64,000 nt of DNA from Galdieria partita (lineage: Eukaryota > Rhodophyta > Bangiophyceae > Galdieriales > Galdieriaceae). Position numbers and translations under genes: made by a program. This document shows, one piece after another, positions 46,533 to 61,094 of this stretch. The DNA lies in contig BQMJ01000020.1 of assembly GCA_025991245.1 (NCBI GenBank), forward strand, positions 1 to 64,000. Reading direction: 5' to 3'. How positions within the stretch are numbered: position 1 is the stretch's first letter; each line of letters begins with the position of its first letter. The notes beneath the pieces are model-generated. The model saw only the letters and a program-made list of their open reading frames with translations, ran no database searches and was not told where the DNA came from.

Positions 46533-48463
46533 TCAATTTTGGATAGCGACATGAGTAGTTAACTTTTCATCTTTGAGATTCATGACTCGTTCAAATGGAT
46601 ATAAACTTTGATGACCATCACTCCAAACCACTGAAAAAGCATAATTTCCAGCTGATTGAATCTGCAACTAGTGTACTCATTGAGAGTTGGGACAGCTTGA
46701 CAAAGCTTTACACTTACTGGTTCGACATTTCTATCCACATTCTTTAGACGTCCTTGTCCTGTAAATTCATCCACACACAACGCACACCTACAAGCATTCC
46801 TCAATTCCAGTGGAGACCATTCTACTTTGTGGACGTCATCGCTAGTTATGCCTCGTTGATCCGTGCAGGAAATAACAATGGTACGCTAGATAAAGAAATA
46901 AATAACCAATCTAGAATATTCTTGACACTATTCAATATACATACCTTATCACTATCAAAGACAACTTGTGGAATTCCTCTTCCCTTTCCGAATGTATTTT
47001 TTGCAATTTGTTGTACTATCGCAGACGCTAAAGACTTGTAAAGTTGAGCTACCTTGGATTCACTCAGGGCTAACACAGCAGGCGTGCCAGAATCACTCCA
47101 ACGACATAAATCGGGGTCCAATGGGAACGATTCCATAAACGGTATCCCATAGTCACTGGCAATCTTTTGACTAAATATGAAAAACATGAGTCCATCCGCC
47201 TTGAAACATGCTCAACCATTACCCTTTTCCATGACCAAAGAGATAATATCGCTTGTTGAGAATATCATTCGGCTCAAAATATGCCATATTTTCCACCAAA
47301 GCGACACAAGGAACGGAAACTTTATCAAACATCTGAATACCTTTGATAACATCTCGAAATGAAAGCTGTTGCGGTGTAGTTACAATAACTGCAGCGTCCA
47401 ATGAAACTGTTTGACAAATAGTTAACTGAATGTCACCGGTTCCTTGAAAAGCAATCTTTACGAATAGTTCGAAAATAAAAAGTAACTTGTGTCTGTACCT
47501 GGTGGCATATCAATTACCAAATAGTCCAAATCTCCCCAGTCCGTTTCCATTAATAGCTGGTTCATTATATTGGCTATCATAGGTCCCCTCATGATGGCTG
47601 ATTCGGGATTGATATATCTAATTGGAATCAATAACAATCAGCTCATTCTTGGAAAATAATCGTACCCAAAAGACATGAGTTTCACACTTTGATATTCCAA
47701 AGGAATAATTCTTCCATCCTTATACTGTACAATCTTATCCTCTGGTTGTACCTAAATAGAAAAAAGTTTTCAATATGCAAAGTTTATTTCAAAACTCACA
47801 TACCAAAATAGGCAAGCTGGGTCCATAAATATCAGCGTCCATGATGCCAACTTTACCACCCAGTTTGGCTAAAGTAAAAGCCAAATTCACTGCCACAGTA
47901 CTTTTCCCAACACCACCTTTGCAACTTGCCACAGCAATAATATGCTTTATCCTATTCAAAGGTCGGTTTGAAGTTGGAGCTCGACTGCCTTCGATGGCTT
48001 CCAAGTCGACTTCCACGTTGCGTACCCAGTGCAGTGAGGAGACCCATTCTTTAGCATCATTTTGAAACTTTTCTTTGATTGGACAAGCAGGAGTGGTCAA
48101 CTGTAAAGTAAAACGAACATCGTATTTTCCATCTTCCTTGACAACTCTTTCCAAGTTCCGAACAAAACCAAGATCCACAATATTTTGTTTCAAGTCTGGG
48201 TCCACAATATTTTTCAATACTTGTAATATTTGTTCCTGCCAATCATTCATACACATATTTATCGCTGTTGAAAGGCGACGTTGAACAGATACTTCTTGAA
48301 ACGAGGTTAATCTCTTTCCGAACCACTGAATCTTACGCCATCCAAAGCTATAAGAACAAAAATAAAGTTTCCTACAACAATTTGAACACTTTTGTGAATC
48401 TCGGTTACGCTGAGACAACACCGAACATGAAAATAGTCCACAAGAACGTACAAATAGCAACAT
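46533..48463 (-). CDS. HCF101: HCF101-type plastid Fe-S cluster carrier (DUF59 + Mrp NTPase + DUF971)
   Basis: Seven exons on the minus strand: 48463-47804, 47751-47666, 47617-47499, 47442-47223, 47170-46945, 46885-46718 and 46667-46533 (537 residues). After a leader rich in Arg, Ser and Cys comes a MIP18/DUF59 domain ([31 protein letters not shown]), then the Mrp/NBP35 P-loop NTPase with [36 protein letters not shown] and NMAYF, and the DUF971 tail with [14 protein letters not shown] and [10 protein letters not shown]. This three-part layout is that of HCF101, which delivers [4Fe-4S] clusters to photosystem I and other stromal targets. Non-photosynthetic relatives in mitochondria (IND1) lack the DUF59-DUF971 combination. 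Confidence 0.94.
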
Positions 48464-48560
48464 GACAAGAAGAGTCCAATCTCAAGTTTTTTCCGCCATT
48501 GATTGGTTGTGAGCTCCATTTGCATCTTCAGGCAACGTGTAAACTTTCTCATTACAAAAG
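48464..48560. promoter_or_regulatory. Divergent promoter between two probable plastid-protein genes
   Basis: 97 bp lie between the HCF101 start (minus) and the next gene's start (plus). Both products are predicted plastid proteins, so a shared bidirectional promoter is possible. No specific site was recognised. Confidence 0.4.
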
Positions 48561-49082
48561 ATGACGTATCAACGTGAGAAAACTTTATTTGTCTCCTCCT
48601 TTACTCCTTGTAGTCACGCAAAGTTTCTTTCAAGCATAAGAAGAGTGGGCTTATCAACTTGTCAAACTCCCAAACAAAAGCGTGGTCACCTCGTGCGTAT
48701 GGGAGCTGATAACTTGAGTATGTTCACCTGTGTAGCTTTGTTTTTATTTCTAATCTTTCTTATAGAATTTTGGAAAGACTTTTGGTGTGGTGGCTTTCCT
48801 GGAGGAGAGGCATATTTGAATGAAGTTATAGAAAGCGACTTTGCCAAGCCGGTGCCTGGACTCGAAAGTACTGGACTATCTGCACAACGAGAACTGAATA
48901 AAACAGTTCCAAACAAACAGCAGTATTCTAAATCGCAATCTTCTTCTAAACAATCCAGTCCAAGTTCTTCCAACAATGGTACAGCCAACTTCTCAGAAGA
49001 TGGCCAAGTTCGTTTAGTAACTGACCCAGTAACTGGAAGAAGTCGTTTAGAAATAGTACCACCAGAAGAGAGATTGAAGTAG
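48561..49082 (+). CDS. Small probable plastid-targeted protein, unknown function
   Basis: Two exons, 48561-48717 and 48766-49082 (157 residues). The first 45 residues look like a plastid transit peptide (SSFTPCSHAKFLSSIRRVGL, then VRMGADNL). The mature part begins KFWKDFWCGGFPGGEAYLNE, with a Ser/Gln/Lys-rich middle and a DPVTGRSRLEIVPPEERLK tail. An apparent hydrophobic helix in the unspliced reading frame is removed because 48718-48765 has a GTATGT donor and a TTCTTATAG acceptor and a length divisible by three. I do not recognise the family. Confidence 0.68.
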   Translation: MTYQREKTLFVSSFTPCSHAKFLSSIRRVGLSTCQTPKQKRGHLVRMGADNLSMFTCVALFLFLIFLIEFWKDFWCGGFPGGEAYLNEVIESDFAKPVPGLESTGLSAQRELNKTVPNKQQYSKSQSSSKQSSPSSSNNGTANFSEDGQVRLVTDPVTGRSRLEIVPPEERLK

Positions 49083-49190
49083 TGATTGCTTTTGTATGGA
49101 TCTCGTGGGATGATAATAAAACTTTCTCGTGACAGAGACATTCTCCAATGCTGATTGGAGATTTAGACAAGTCAGCATTTTTCTCTCAAT

Positions 49191-50079
49191 ATGACGTCCA
49201 CTGTGGGTTTCCGTAGTGTTCACTTTCAAAGTAAGAATAAAAAACAAAGACAGAAACCACAACTCATATTTACTCATAGTATTGGAAGTACGAAATGTCC
49301 GCAAAGGACTTGTTTCACAAGACGTTTACGTACGAACAAGGCTAGTACCCTTGATGGCTGGAGCGCCCAAGGGAACAACTGCACGAGATAAAGGAAATTC
49401 AAAGAATGACACCGTCAGGTTGGACATTTTCACAAGCAAGAAGACGAATACTGGGCAGGACTTGGGATTTCATGAAGGATTCAGCTTGTAAGTAACGTTG
49501 TTTTTCTATGTATAATTCATCTCCAAATATAGTTCGTTACCAGTATTTCACTTGGTTTTTGATCTCTGGAAAACACGAGCTTTGAAAGAGGATAAAGTAA
49601 TAGGAACGTTTGTAGTGTCGTTGGAGGATGTCGCTAGAGCTCCAAACATGTGTTACTCTGGTTGGCATGAAACAAAATATCCTGTTGGTACGAAGCGAGC
49701 AGGTCAACCTTCTGGAAAGGTTTTTGTAGCAATACAATTAGAAGCTCCTCCTAACCTTTCGTTGACACCCGTAACACCTCCAAGATCTCCTGGCGTAGTG
49801 AGTCGAGGAAAGTCCTCACAGAGCTTTGCGGATACCGTGGCTGTTCCTGTTAGTCCAACTCTTTATCCAAACTTGGATGAACCTCCAACGGATCATTCTT
49901 TTGTATTTCAAGGAGGAACGAATTACACTGCAGAAGGACAACCATATCCAACGGAGGGATTGTATTCATCCTATTACGGAACAGAGGATATTCCAAAGGC
50001 AACTTTGAATTGTGTAGACTATTATCCTTCTTCTAATCCATATCTGTTGGCTTCAGCACCACCTGTTGATAATGCTTAG
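49191..50079 (+). CDS. C2-domain protein with Pro-rich tail
   Basis: Three exons, 49191-49230, 49280-49487 and 49533-50079 (264 residues). The first 130 residues read as a single C2 beta-sandwich: FQILEVRNVRKGLVSQDVYV, LDIFTSKKTNTG, FHLVFDLWKTRALKEDKVIG and TFVVSLEDV. The acidic Ca2+-binding loops are mostly missing, so Ca2+-independent lipid or protein binding is more likely. The second half is low in complexity and rich in Pro, Tyr, Ser and Thr (TPPRSPGVVSRGKSS). It resembles plant small C2 proteins in layout, but no precise orthology can be given. Confidence 0.78.
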
Positions 50080-50178
50080 AATTATTTGTATAAAGAGAAA
50101 TAAAATATTCGATGGAATTTTCCCATTTGTGTGTGGTGATCTTAACCGATTGAGAAGTTACTTTTTTCTACAGAAAAT

Positions 50179-51960
50179 ATGGCGCCAAGAAAGAGACTTG
50201 AGTGCTTTTTATATGGCACAAGTTTAGGAAATGTTATCCACAAACATTCTTGTTCAAAATGTGTTGTTTGTGCAACTACATTTGGATACTTTTGGAGAGT
50301 TGTTGGTAACAGGTTGTCTTGGCTTATTTTGATAAGACAATGTAACCATAAACAGGTAGAGTTTTGCAGTCCATATATGCAGACAACCTATGGAAACGTT
50401 TCCGACAACTATTCTTTGTTTGAAACTCCAGTACAACCAACCAATACAGCTCTGGTTGAAGGGATTCGACTTGTTGCAATAGGAAAATATGGTGCAAAGT
50501 CTCTCAACAAGACGTTGAAGAATAGGATAGTTGAAGAACTAGAAAATATTGAATCACAGATGAGAAATTGGAACAAGTCAACTGAAGACAATAGTTTATA
50601 TCAACGTCAAGTACTACAACGAGCTGCCTTTTTGGGATCGCTGTATATGAAACCCAACTGGACTGAGGATGAACAGGAAATTCTCAGAAAGTATGAACTT
50701 GGTTTTGCGCCTTCCAATAAGCCCTGTTCTGAAGCTTCTTTGCTTTTGGCTGTGCATCCTAACAGTTTTCAAAGATTGGAGGAATGTCATTTAACAGAAC
50801 ATGTTCTCAAACTACTTCAAAATAACCACTTGAGTACAGAGGAAGCAGAACAATTGGGAGAGTTTATATTAGAATGTAAGACTCTAACAGATGCATGCTT
50901 ATCTGCTATGATTCTGCATATTTTACGAGTAAGACATGAAACTTCAGCGGAATTGATAGGTATTGCTGCTGCGTGTCGAAAGGCAATGAATAATAATGAT
51001 TCTCTGTGGAAAAGTAGTCTTGGTTTCCAAACAAAGCGTCCCATCTCTGTTTTACAAATCACAGAGCCATTTGATGGTGTAGTAAAGTCTCCGATGGTAA
51101 CTCCATTAGTAGCAAAGCATATTGCGGAAAAATATGGTATTTGGACAGTTCTCATCGGTTCCGATACTAGTGGTCCCAAGGTACGTAGCAACTGGAATTC
51201 GGATCTTTCTCGAATTTACTCATCTCTTTGATACTCTGTTAGTATGGAATGAATTTGAAGATGTTGGTAGAGAAATTAGGAGAAGCTCGTATTCCTAGAG
51301 TCACTAGTCGAAATCATCTTGAAGAAATGTTTCATTCGCAATCTTCTCCTCGTGTTGTATATATGGACCTTGAAGATGTTTGTCCTGCTCTATCCAAATT
51401 GACTTATTTACGTCGAACTATTATCAAAAGGCCTTGTTTGGCTACAGTGGAAAAGTAAGTTTCATGTATTTGATTTCAATCATTCTATCTTACAAAGAAA
51501 TAGAGCCATCAACTATATTGATGCGGATGCATTGCTAACAAGTGCCTTTCATCCCAATTACGTAGACAAAATGCTAAAAATTGGAGCAACGCAACACTTT
51601 CTTCAGGTATTTGTCTTGAGTGGAGGTATAGAAGGTGGTTTAGCTTTTCCAGTTGGAGGAAGGAGTGGAATAACCATTTCCAGTTTTTCTCAAGATGGGT
51701 CGAATATTCAGTTTTTAGATAATCAAACGTTCACTCCAACACAAGTTCTTCCAGAAGATATAAGAACCAATATTCGATATGAAAATTCTCCTTCTTGGCT
51801 ATCACGTAATGTGCAGTTGATCAGTCATTTTTGGGATCAACATGGAAGCAATGACAAAGTCTTTGATGCTGTAGTGAATGCTACGATACAAAGTTTAGAC
51901 TTTTTGCAAAACAAATTGACACATGTTTCCAATCATACATATGTTTCTAAAAGTGGTTAA
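50179..51960 (+). CDS. TrpD2/YbiB-like protein of the anthranilate phosphoribosyltransferase fold
   Basis: Three exons, 50179-51180, 51243-51454 and 51504-51960 (556 residues). The glycosyltransferase family 3 region runs from about residue 85 (EGIRLVAIGKYGAKSLNK) and includes the four-helix N-terminal domain, the FDGVVKSPMVTPLVAKHIAE block, a GxD-containing loop at VLIGSDTSGPKYGMN, DLEDVCPALSKL, and a C-terminal FHPNYVDKMLKIGATQHFLQ and GGIEGGLAFPVGG. It lacks the strict PRPP-binding and anthranilate-site motifs of true TrpD, so it fits the TrpD2 (YbiB) branch, members of which bind nucleic acid in bacteria. The first 80 residues may be an organelle leader. The C-terminus may continue in an extra exon (see findings). 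Confidence 0.8.
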
Positions 51961-52176
51961 GTCGGCTTCCATTTTCAATGTTATTATTGTTATTCACAGA
52001 CCATTGAATGGAACAATGGATTGATTGCAATGGACTGCTTGATGCTGCTGCAAGTCATTTTGGGATTTCTTTGAAAGTACGGAGTGCAATTTGTTGTTTC
52101 CACCTTACCTTTTAAGCTGGTGGCAACGTGTACTTGAAACTCTCGTTCACTTTTGTGATACTACTACTTTCCAATT

Positions 52177-56266
<4,090 letters not shown>

Positions 56267-56270
<4 letters not shown>

Positions 56271-57349
56271 ATATCCAATACGATTCTCTCAACAGGCAAT
56301 CCTTCAAATGCAATTCTATAAATGGTAACCATATGTGGAAATTCTTCCAATGCGTTGTCTTTCTTTAAAGTCAAATAAACATCTTTGGCAGTGGTTGTTC
56401 CTTGCAACTTTTGTCCATTGAGCAATTCTTCTTCAAGCACATTCCATGACTTTTTAGTTCTTATGAAAGCTTCCGCACATTTCCTATTTCTACCACCATA
56501 ACAAGTCGTAATCAAATCTGCCACTCCGCAGCTTTCCATAAAAGTTTCCACTTTCACGTTGGAATAATATTTCTTAGCAAATCGTTGCATCTCAATGAGT
56601 CCAATTCTCATCAACGCTGATTTCGTATTGTTGCCCATCTCTAAAGCATCACAAAAGCCTGCACCTAAAGCAATCACATTCTTCAAAGCACCACAAACTT
56701 GAACACCTGCAACATCCTTTACGAGGCCAACTCGAAACATATCATCGTGAAACAGTTCCTTCATTAGTTCTCCATCTTCCAAGTTCTCATAACCAATGGT
56801 TGTTTCACAGAACTTTTCAGCTGCTATTTCATTTGCTATATTGGCACCACTTAACGCACACATGGGTATATTCAGTTCACTTTTGATGATATCCGTTATC
56901 AATAATGGACCTGATTCATTAAAATCAATTCCTTTGATAAGACTGATGCCTCGACAATGCGAAGAGATGGCAGATTTCATTTGTTTGCATAGATTACGAA
57001 TAAACTAGTTGCAATCAACCAGTTGAGATCATATTGTATCAAGTTGAAAACTTACTTGATGTGGAACGACAAACACTAAGACCGTAGCACCTTTTACAGC
57101 TTCTACTATATCGGGTACAGCAACAATATTTTTAGGCAACTTGTATCCTGGCAAATATTTGACGTTTTCATGTTGTGTGTTGATTATCTCTGTCAGTTTT
57201 TGTCCATTCAATACTTCTTCATATACCCACATATTGACTCGGTCCTCGAAACGAGAACTCTTTGTAACATTTTTGCCAATCAATCTGGAAGCTGCTGAGC
57301 CCCAGTTACCTGAACCAATAATAACTACTCTTTCTTGTTGGGAAGACAT
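56267..57349 (-). CDS. GPD1: NAD-dependent glycerol-3-phosphate dehydrogenase
   Basis: Two exons on the minus strand, 57349-57056 and 57004-56267 (343 residues from [18 protein letters not shown]). Motifs are the Rossmann [21 protein letters not shown] across the splice, [18 protein letters not shown], the catalytic Lys in [17 protein letters not shown], and [21 protein letters not shown]. The enzyme reduces dihydroxyacetone phosphate to glycerol-3-phosphate, feeding glycerol, floridoside and lipid synthesis, which matters for osmotic tolerance in acidophilic red algae. The frame stays open and basic upstream of this ATG to about 57500 ([20 protein letters not shown]), so an N-terminal targeting extension from an unseen upstream start is possible. 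Confidence 0.95.
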
Positions 57350-57940
57350 GATTCGAAACAACTTGGAAACTAAAGAGTTTCTTTGTAAACACTGGAGCAA
57401 GATGCCTCTAAATCGTTGGAAGCCAATACGGACAAATGTAGGAAGAGAGGGACTCGTCCATTTCTGCAATCGTTCTCGAAGAAAGAAAGAAATGTTCTAT
57501 CATAGCCATTTTTCGAGTATATTGAAACCTGTTGGAAAATGATCAATAAGTAAATATTTCTTTTCTCAAGTCTATCAAGGAGTGATAGACTTGTGATGAA
57601 ACTAGAAAGAGGATTGCCATGTTGGATGTCTTGAAAGTAGACGAAAGAAAAACAAGTGAAAAGGTTCAATGCCCTTTCAAATCAATGAGAGAATTGACAA
57701 TATTTCTACTCTATTTGTGTGTGTGTGTGTGTGCTTTCCAACTCTCTTTCTCTTCTCATATATATATATACAATGCATCCTATGAGAACCCAATTTCTTA
57801 TTGAAATATAAAAAAAGATCAACTGTTTTTATTGTCATATTCTAAAATGAACAATTTAAGCAACATCTACAAGCTGCCTTGTCAAAGACTTGAAAACATT
57901 CACTCCAAGCGCTGCATAATATTGTTTCTTTATTTTCTTC
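57350..57940. other. Spacer upstream of GPDH, with TG and TA runs
   Basis: About 590 bp between the GPDH start and the HslU stop, both on the minus strand. It holds a (TG)9 run at 57716-57733 and a TA run at about 57758-57770. The part next to GPDH (to about 57500) stays open in the GPDH frame and may be coding. Otherwise nothing is recognised. Confidence 0.55.
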
Positions 57941-59589
57941 TCACAATACAAATTTGGACAAATCTGTCTTCAACAACATATCTCCAAGGGATCCTTTCAC
58001 ACTGGGTGCATCAATAGTAACTGTTTGACCTTTCCATTCCGGTGCATTGAAACTAATATCTTCAACAATACGTTCAATCACAGTATATAGACGTCTAGCA
58101 CCAATATTCTCTACATTGGTATTGACTTCAGCAGCTACTGCCGCAATTTCTCGAATGGCATCAGGAGTAAAGACCAAATTCACTCCTTCCGTCTTCATCA
58201 ACTCTACTTGTTGCCTAATTAAGTTATTCACAGGAACAGTAAGGATTTGATAAAGATCATTTTCTGATAGCCCTTTCAACTCAACTCGAATAGGCAAGCG
58301 TCCTTGTAACTCAGCCATCAAATCAGATGGTTTGCATTGATGAAACGCACCAGAAGCAACAAATAGAATATGTTCCGTATCGACATTTCCATATTTAGTC
58401 GAAATGGTGCTTCCTTCAATCAGAGGAAGGAGGTCACGTTGGACGCCTTCTGCTGAAGCATCTGCACCGCTTCTCCATCCATTAGGAGTACAAATCTTAT
58501 CAATTTCGTCGATAAACACAATTCCATCCTGTTCAGTCAATTGAATAGCTTGCTGAATCACAGATTCATCACTCAACAACTTGTCTGATTCCATGTCTTC
58601 TAAAACTTGACGAGCATCCTTTACTTTCATTCTTTTCTTCCCACCTGACTTACTCATCGTAAATATCTTTTCCAAGTTGAATATCTCAGGCATAACGTCT
58701 CCCATCTGAACTACATGTGGAGACTTATTCTTTCCACTTTCTGGTACTTCTATTTCTCTGTCTTCCAATGCTCCCTTTCTAAGCAAGTTTCTGAAACTTT
58801 CGCGAGTTTCCTTTCTAGCCTGAGGACCAGTCAACTCGTCCAGGATTCTCTCTTCTACCAACTTGTCAACAGTTTCCTTAATCTCTCTTCTCTTTTTTGC
58901 TTTTACCATTTGAACAGCATTTTCAACCAAATCTCTAATAATTTGATCGACGTCTCTTCCATGAAATCCTACTTCCGTATATTTTGTAGCTTCCACTTTC
59001 ACAAACGGTGCATCTACAAGTTTTGCCAATCTTCTAGCAATTTCTGTCTTTCCTACCCCTGTTGGACCTATCATTAAGATATTTTTTGGAATAACTTCAT
59101 CAGCCAGTTCCTTGACCACGTGGTGTCGACGCCAGCGATTCCGCAGTGCAATAGCCATAGCACGCTTTGCTTCTGTTTGTCCTACAATAAATTTGTCCAA
59201 CTCTGCAACTATTTCCTTGGGAGTTAGTTCTCTAGGTGCTTTAGCTGCTCCGTTTCCGTTCCTACTAGCGAGTCAACTAGACAAGTAAACTTTTCAGGGG
59301 AAACCTACCCTTGACTTTCTTCAACAGTTGTTGAAACTGGAACAGGGACTTTAGAAGTTTCGGTCGAGAATTTCTGCACACAAGTGTACGCATTGTACTT
59401 GTAGGTTACTGGAAGCCGAAATGGGTTGTATCGTTGATTGGGAGGCCTATATTTTGTCAACCTTTCAAAAGTTTTGAAACACTGTTGTTGAGTTGTAGAA
59501 TATACTGCAACAGTCCTTTTCGTGCCATATTTCTGCAACTCTTGAAGCAGCAGTTTGTTACAGCCCAACGAAAGCCTTTGAGGAAGCAT
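57941..59589 (-). CDS. hslU: HslU/ClpY ATPase of the HslUV protease, mitochondrial
   Basis: Two exons on the minus strand, 59589-59309 and 59264-57941 (534 residues). The leader (MLPQRLSLGCNKLLLQELQK...) is basic and free of acidic residues, a mitochondrial presequence. The AAA+ domain starts LTPKEIVAELDKFIVGQTEA, with Walker A GPTGVGKTEIARRLA, the HslU pore region KYTEVGFHGRDVDQIIRDL, Walker B DGIVFIDEIDKI and box GAFHQCKPSDLMAELQGRLP. The I domain lies between them (about residues 195-320). The last residues DLSKFVL match the HslU C-terminal tail that docks into HslV. Its proteolytic partner HslV must be encoded elsewhere. Confidence 0.96.
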
Positions 59590-59767
59590 GCCAAGCAGTC
59601 GCAGAATGAACAATACGATTGTGTGGGATGGAGTATTTTTATTGTGTGAAGAAACTTTTTGAAACAACAAAATACATTTTGAGTATAAGCAGATGCAAGT
59701 GGATAAGCTTTTAGGGTTTGTGAAATGATTTCAAAAGTGACATTCAACGGCAAACTTTTGTGAAAAG
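59590..59767. promoter_or_regulatory. Divergent promoter region, HslU / 412-residue protein
   Basis: 178 bp between two start codons on opposite strands. No recognisable motif beyond AT-rich stretches. Confidence 0.4.
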
Positions 59768-61006
59768 ATGAGACAACAACGTGAGCTCGACGACCAAATA
59801 GACACTTTAGATATCTCTTCCACTATTAAAAAGTGTTTGAAACGAATACATTTTGATTCGAAAAGAACATTTTTAAAGGATGATGCCTTTCTTCTCAAAC
59901 AAATAGTTCGACTGGATACCAAAGATACTTTGAGGATAATAGAAGCTTTCTCATCCAAAGAGATTAAAAACCCTACTGCCTATATTCTCAAAGCAGTGAA
60001 GACGGCTTTCAAAGACTATTTCTTCCATTGGAACCTTTCTTCTAGGGTTGCTGAAGCTATCGAAAACTTTCCTCCTTCAGGGTATTTGATATTTGACGTC
60101 GATATTATTTATCAGTTATCCAAACTGTCGGAAAGGGAAGGATTAGACTTTCTTTCTTTTATAGAACGACATATTCGCTTTCCCTCTTCCTTTGAAGGAT
60201 TGGAAAGGCTCCGAACATTTATGGATGACTATTTGCGAGCTCGTAGACACTCTGATCCGCTTCCAAAGATTCCTTCTGAATTCGAATACACGGAAGAGAA
60301 TCATAATAAAATACCTCTTAAGAGAAGTAAGAAGATGTTTGACTTGTATTTCTCATCACTCATCTTCCTATTAGAACATGTACATCATTCGGAGTATTAT
60401 TCCGTTGAAGAAAAGGATGAAGAGTCGATTAGAAAAGAAACAAAAGAGCTGAAAGGACGAGTGAAGAGGTTGAAGGATCGCATCTTAAGTGGTGTATTCA
60501 AAATAGACGAGACGACATTGGATATGGATCAGATAGCAGCAGAATTGGAAACAGAACGTGCAAGACACTTACAAAAGACGAGTCATATCTCTTGGAAAGT
60601 TCATATTATTTATGATGAATTGTCACTTTCTTTTCACTCTATAGGCCGTCTTTTGTGTAGACCTTCTGTATTACCTTCTATGCCGGAAGAGATAAGATTG
60701 GAATCTTTCATTGCAGTTTCAGAAATGGAATCCCAGTTTCCTTCTTATCCATGTATTTGGCTTATTGTTCCACGTACAGATCCTTTGGAACATTTTCGGA
60801 CCATTCAAAGAAGATTACAAGTCACTCAAAGTGTAGCTATTGCAAGATATCAACTCATGGGTCGATGGTTTACTTTGTTTGTTACTTGTTATTCCTCTCG
60901 AATGGAACATTTATTACCCAAACAAAGAGAAATATCTGTATCCAAAGGTGATATGTTGGTGTTTGTTTGTTGGTCTCCAACTGGACAAGTTCCGAGTGTT
61001 TCTTGA
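59768..61006 (+). CDS. Protein of unknown function with possible hnRNP Q acidic-domain-like N-terminus
   Basis: A single exon of 412 residues starting MRQQRELDDQIDTLDISS. The N-terminal 95 residues are helical (KDDAFLLKQIVRLDTKDTLR, then FSSKEIKNPTAYILKAVKTA) and follow the pattern of the acidic domain of hnRNP Q/R (DERAIEALKEF..ALAVLQQF..KSAFLCGVMKTY). The rest has a coiled-coil-prone charged segment (about 215-265) and a predicted alpha/beta C-terminus. I found no catalytic motif. The hnRNP-like match is pattern recognition only and needs a profile search. Confidence 0.72.
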   Translation: MRQQRELDDQIDTLDISSTIKKCLKRIHFDSKRTFLKDDAFLLKQIVRLDTKDTLRIIEAFSSKEIKNPTAYILKAVKTAFKDYFFHWNLSSRVAEAIENFPPSGYLIFDVDIIYQLSKLSEREGLDFLSFIERHIRFPSSFEGLERLRTFMDDYLRARRHSDPLPKIPSEFEYTEENHNKIPLKRSKKMFDLYFSSLIFLLEHVHHSEYYSVEEKDEESIRKETKELKGRVKRLKDRILSGVFKIDETTLDMDQIAAELETERARHLQKTSHISWKVHIIYDELSLSFHSIGRLLCRPSVLPSMPEEIRLESFIAVSEMESQFPSYPCIWLIVPRTDPLEHFRTIQRRLQVTQSVAIARYQLMGRWFTLFVTCYSSRMEHLLPKQREISVSKGDMLVFVCWSPTGQVPSVS

Positions 61007-61094
61007 CAGATTCTTTATTGAGATGTGAAACTATGGAAATAACATGATTGGGATATATATAACTTTTTCAGAAAAAGTGGATGAGCAACTTGAC

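Noticed and set aside
48718-48765. Membrane helix in the small plastid protein
   Set aside because: The segment has intron borders and a length divisible by three; the mature sequence reads well without it.
50179-51960. True anthranilate phosphoribosyltransferase (TrpD)
   Set aside because: The PRPP and anthranilate-site motifs of TrpD are not seen; the blocks fit the TrpD2 branch better.
57941-59589. ClpX instead of HslU
   Set aside because: The HslU-specific pore motif region, I domain and the C-terminal DLSKFVL tail are present, and there is no zinc-binding N-terminal domain.
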